Shown here one piece after another: positions 62,156 to 64,000 of a DNA stretch of 64,000 nucleotides; position 1 is the stretch's first letter; every line of letters begins with the position of its first letter. The stretch spans positions 93,705-157,704 of the forward strand of contig NZ_CANDNZ010000012.1 of the NCBI RefSeq assembly GCF_947387555.1, in the 5' to 3' direction. Under the pieces are notes generated by a model. It was given only the letters and a program-made list of their open reading frames with translations, had not been told where the DNA came from and ran no database searches. The stretch is from Thalassomonas sp. RHCl1 (lineage in GTDB: Bacteria; Pseudomonadota; Gammaproteobacteria; Enterobacterales; Alteromonadaceae). The translations under genes and the position numbers were made by a program.

Positions 62156-62192
62156 TACAGCCGGTAAAAGTGAATAACTGATACCGGCTGTA
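62156..62192 (-). terminator. Rho-independent terminator of gltX
   Basis: An 11-bp perfect stem TACAGCCGGTA/TACCGGCTGTA with a 15-base loop. On the minus strand it is followed by TTTTTACT. It lies 60 bases past the gltX stop codon. Confidence 0.85.
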
Positions 62193-62251
62193 GATAAATT
62201 CTCGGGAAGTCAGGCAATGATTTTCACACCTACCTCCCGGATTAAAAGCCA

Positions 62252-63664
62252 TTAACTATTGGCAATGCGCTCTTCGATAAAAGCCAACGCCATATCAATA
62301 CGGGCAAGCACTTTGTCTTTATCCATTAATGCCAGGGTAATATCCAGTGACGGGGAATTACCTGCACCGGTTGCAGCAACACGCAGCGGCATACCCACTT
62401 TACCCATGCCCAGCTCCAGCTCTTCGGCAGTGGCATTGATGGCCTCATGGATAGCATCCCCTTGCCAGTTCTCCAGTGCGCTCAGCTTGGCTTTTACCAG
62501 CTCAAGCGGCTCTTTGGCGACCGGACGTAAGTGTTTTTTACCGGCAGCGGCGTCAAACTCGGTGAAGTCCTGGTAGAAATAACGGCTGATCTGCGCCATT
62601 TCTTTTAACGTTTTCACCCGATCAGCCTGTACTTTAACAATTTCGGCTAATGCCGGGCCGTTATCTGTGCTGATGCCCTGATCTTCCATGTGCCAGGCCA
62701 GGTGCGAGGCAACATATTCCGGATCCAGGGTTTTCATATAATGCTGGTTAACCCAGATAAGCTTATCGGTATTAAAAGCAGACGGCGCACGGTTACAGCC
62801 GGTTAAGTCAAATAACTCGATCATTTCTTCACGGGAGAAGATTTCCTGATCGCCGTGAGACCAGCCCAAACGTACTAAATAGTTAAGCAGGGCTTCCGGC
62901 AGGTAACCGTCATCCCGGTATTGCATCACACTTACCGCGCCATGGCGTTTTGATAAACGTTTGCCGTCATCCCCTAAAATCATCGGGATATGGGCATAAA
63001 CAGGTAATGGCGCCCCTAAAGCATTTAAGATATTAATTTGTCTCGGGGTATTGTTGACGTGATCGTCACCGCGTACCACATGGCTGACTTTCATATCCCA
63101 GTCATCGACCACCACCGTCAGGTTATAAGTAGGAGAACCGTCGGAGCGGGCAATGATCAGATCGTCCAGCTCTTTATTGGAAATAACAATTTCACCTTTG
63201 ACCGCATCCTTAATCACCACATCCCCTTCTAAAGGGTTCTTAAAGCGGATCACATAAGGTTTATCTGCCGGGTAGTCGGTGCGCTCACGCCACATACCGT
63301 TGTAACGTTCGTTTTCACCTTTAGCACGCGCTTCTTCGCGCATTGCTTCTACTTCTTCAGCAGTACAGTAACAACGATAGGCATGACCGGTTTCAATCAG
63401 CTGGTCAATCACTTCTTTATAACGGTCAAAACGCTTGGTTTGAAAATAAGGACCATGAGTCCAGTCAAGGTTTAACCAGTTCATACCGTCCATAATGGCA
63501 TCGACAGAGGCCTGGGTGGAACGCTCGAGATCGGTATCTTCTATACGCAGAATAAAATCACCGCCATTTTTCTTGGCGTATAACCAGCTATATAAAGCGG
63601 TACGGGCGCCGCCTACATGTAAATATCCGGTCGGGCTTGGTGCAAATCGGGTTGTTAATGTCAT
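62252..63664 (-). CDS. gltX: Glutamate--tRNA ligase
   Basis: 470 residues, matching E. coli GltX (471). It charges tRNA-Glu with glutamate in the cytoplasm. Class I synthetase signatures are [20 protein letters not shown] (HIGH-type motif, residues about 5-24) and KRLSKRHGA (KMSKS-type, about 236-244). A Cys-containing stretch [15 protein letters not shown] lies in the connective peptide. The C-terminal anticodon-binding helical domain is intact. The neighbouring tRNA-Val gene is on the opposite strand, about 260 bases away. Confidence 0.98.
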   Translation of the reverse strand: MTLTTRFAPSPTGYLHVGGARTALYSWLYAKKNGGDFILRIEDTDLERSTQASVDAIMDGMNWLNLDWTHGPYFQTKRFDRYKEVIDQLIETGHAYRCYCTAEEVEAMREEARAKGENERYNGMWRERTDYPADKPYVIRFKNPLEGDVVIKDAVKGEIVISNKELDDLIIARSDGSPTYNLTVVVDDWDMKVSHVVRGDDHVNNTPRQINILNALGAPLPVYAHIPMILGDDGKRLSKRHGAVSVMQYRDDGYLPEALLNYLVRLGWSHGDQEIFSREEMIELFDLTGCNRAPSAFNTDKLIWVNQHYMKTLDPEYVASHLAWHMEDQGISTDNGPALAEIVKVQADRVKTLKEMAQISRYFYQDFTEFDAAAGKKHLRPVAKEPLELVKAKLSALENWQGDAIHEAINATAEELELGMGKVGMPLRVAATGAGNSPSLDITLALMDKDKVLARIDMALAFIEERIANS

Positions 63665-63880
63665 ATTATTCTCATCTTGCTTATCTGCCGGTATAAAGGT
63701 GATACCAGCAGATACTATTTTTAGCCTAAAAAATCTGGCGCTATTTTATCAGGCTAATGAATTGAATACACCTATTGTCGCGATTTGTCTGTTAAAAGAT
63801 CACTAATTAATCAGGATGTTGAAAATTAAAGCAGTTAGTAAAATAAGATGAAAAAAAGCGGTTTTATTCCTTGGTTTTTG

Positions 63881-63908
63881 TTGACAGCCTTTTCGATCTC
63901 CCTATAAT
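63881..63908 (+). promoter_or_regulatory. Consensus sigma-70 promoter of the tRNA-Val gene
   Basis: A perfect -35 TTGACA (63881-63886) and a perfect -10 TATAAT (63903-63908) with a 16-base spacer, followed by GC-rich ACGCCCCC. The tRNA starts 17 bases after the -10 box, as expected for a strong stable-RNA promoter. Confidence 0.93.
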
Positions 63909-63924
63909 ACGCCCCCACAAAGAC

Positions 63925-64000
63925 GGACGATTAGCTCAGTTGGGAGAGCACCGCCCTTACAAGGCGGGGGTCACTGGTTCAAGCCCAGTATCGTCCACCA
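63925..64000 (+). tRNA. tRNA-Val (anticodon UAC)
   Basis: A complete 76-base tRNA including encoded CCA, ending on the last base of the window. The acceptor stem is GGACGAT/ATCGTCC, the D arm has TAGCTCAGTTGGGAGAGCA, and the anticodon stem-loop CCGCC-CTTACAA-GGCGG gives anticodon TAC (valine, GUA/GUN). The T arm holds GGTTCAAGCC. More tRNA genes may follow outside the window. Confidence 0.96.

Noticed and set aside
1..64000. CRISPR array, prophage, rRNA operon or insertion sequence with transposase
   Set aside because: No regular short direct repeats, phage structural genes, rRNA sequence or transposase frames were seen on either strand.

Overview
The window reads as ordinary chromosome from a marine gammaproteobacterium, most likely Alteromonadales close to Thalassomonas/Colwellia (inference, no search was run). 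The signs are the mfd-csiV pair, divergent polB and dinG, a PEP-CTERM sorting signal, the proteobacterial dedicated sortase regulators (pdsO/pdsR/pdsS), MshQ-type DUF6701 proteins, tandem BLUF photoreceptors, and many small accessory enzymes between housekeeping genes. I see no transposase, integrase, prophage block, CRISPR array or rRNA. One tRNA-Val closes the right edge, and the left edge cuts polB.

Layout. 0-2.8 kb: polB (partial) and dinG diverge around a LexA-like box. 2.8-13.7 kb: a surface/secretion region with a very unusual PEP-CTERM/subtilase/VWA single reading frame and two tandem MshQ-like DUF6701 giants, followed by a class D beta-lactamase. 14.8-18.7 kb: the PdsO-PdsR-PdsS sortase-regulation cassette, but no sortase or sortase target beside it. 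18.9-25.3 kb: an IorAB-type molybdenum hydroxylase, a DUF1203 protein, a GntR/YtrA regulator with a clear palindromic operator and its membrane-protein partner, two tandem BLUF proteins and an SRPBCC protein. 25.7-31.5 kb: mfd (with a LexA-like box upstream), a 162-bp inverted-repeat element abutting its stop codon, an enlarged csiV and a DUF1244 gene. 31.6-43.9 kb: a 689-residue protein with an M14-like hydrolase signature and a small unrecognised upstream gene, then a sulfotransferase, an HCCA-type isomerase, a GNAT enzyme, regulators, a class C beta-lactamase-like hydrolase, an AldB-type aldehyde dehydrogenase with a divergent AraC regulator, and an AIM24 protein.

43.9-54.5 kb is the most coherent accessory block. 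Two divergent gene sets meet near 49.8 kb. The minus-strand set encodes a mono-heme cytochrome c, a penta-heme cytochrome c, an outer-membrane barrel protein, a tri-heme membrane-anchored cytochrome c and a small HAMP-type membrane protein. The plus-strand set encodes a di-heme MauG/CcpA-type peroxidase, a type-1 copper protein, a cytochrome-P460-type heme protein and a methyl-accepting chemotaxis protein. Together they look like a periplasm-to-outer-membrane redox module with its own energy/redox taxis receptor. I cannot name a described system with this gene set, and it is my main candidate for an undescribed system.

54.5-64 kb returns to small metabolism and housekeeping: a VOC protein, an Lrp regulator divergent from a DpaL-like PLP enzyme, GNAT, EamA and BenE transporters, an XRE-cupin regulator with a repeated operator, a zinc-ribbon protein, a DEAD-box RNA helicase, gltX and tRNA-Val(UAC).
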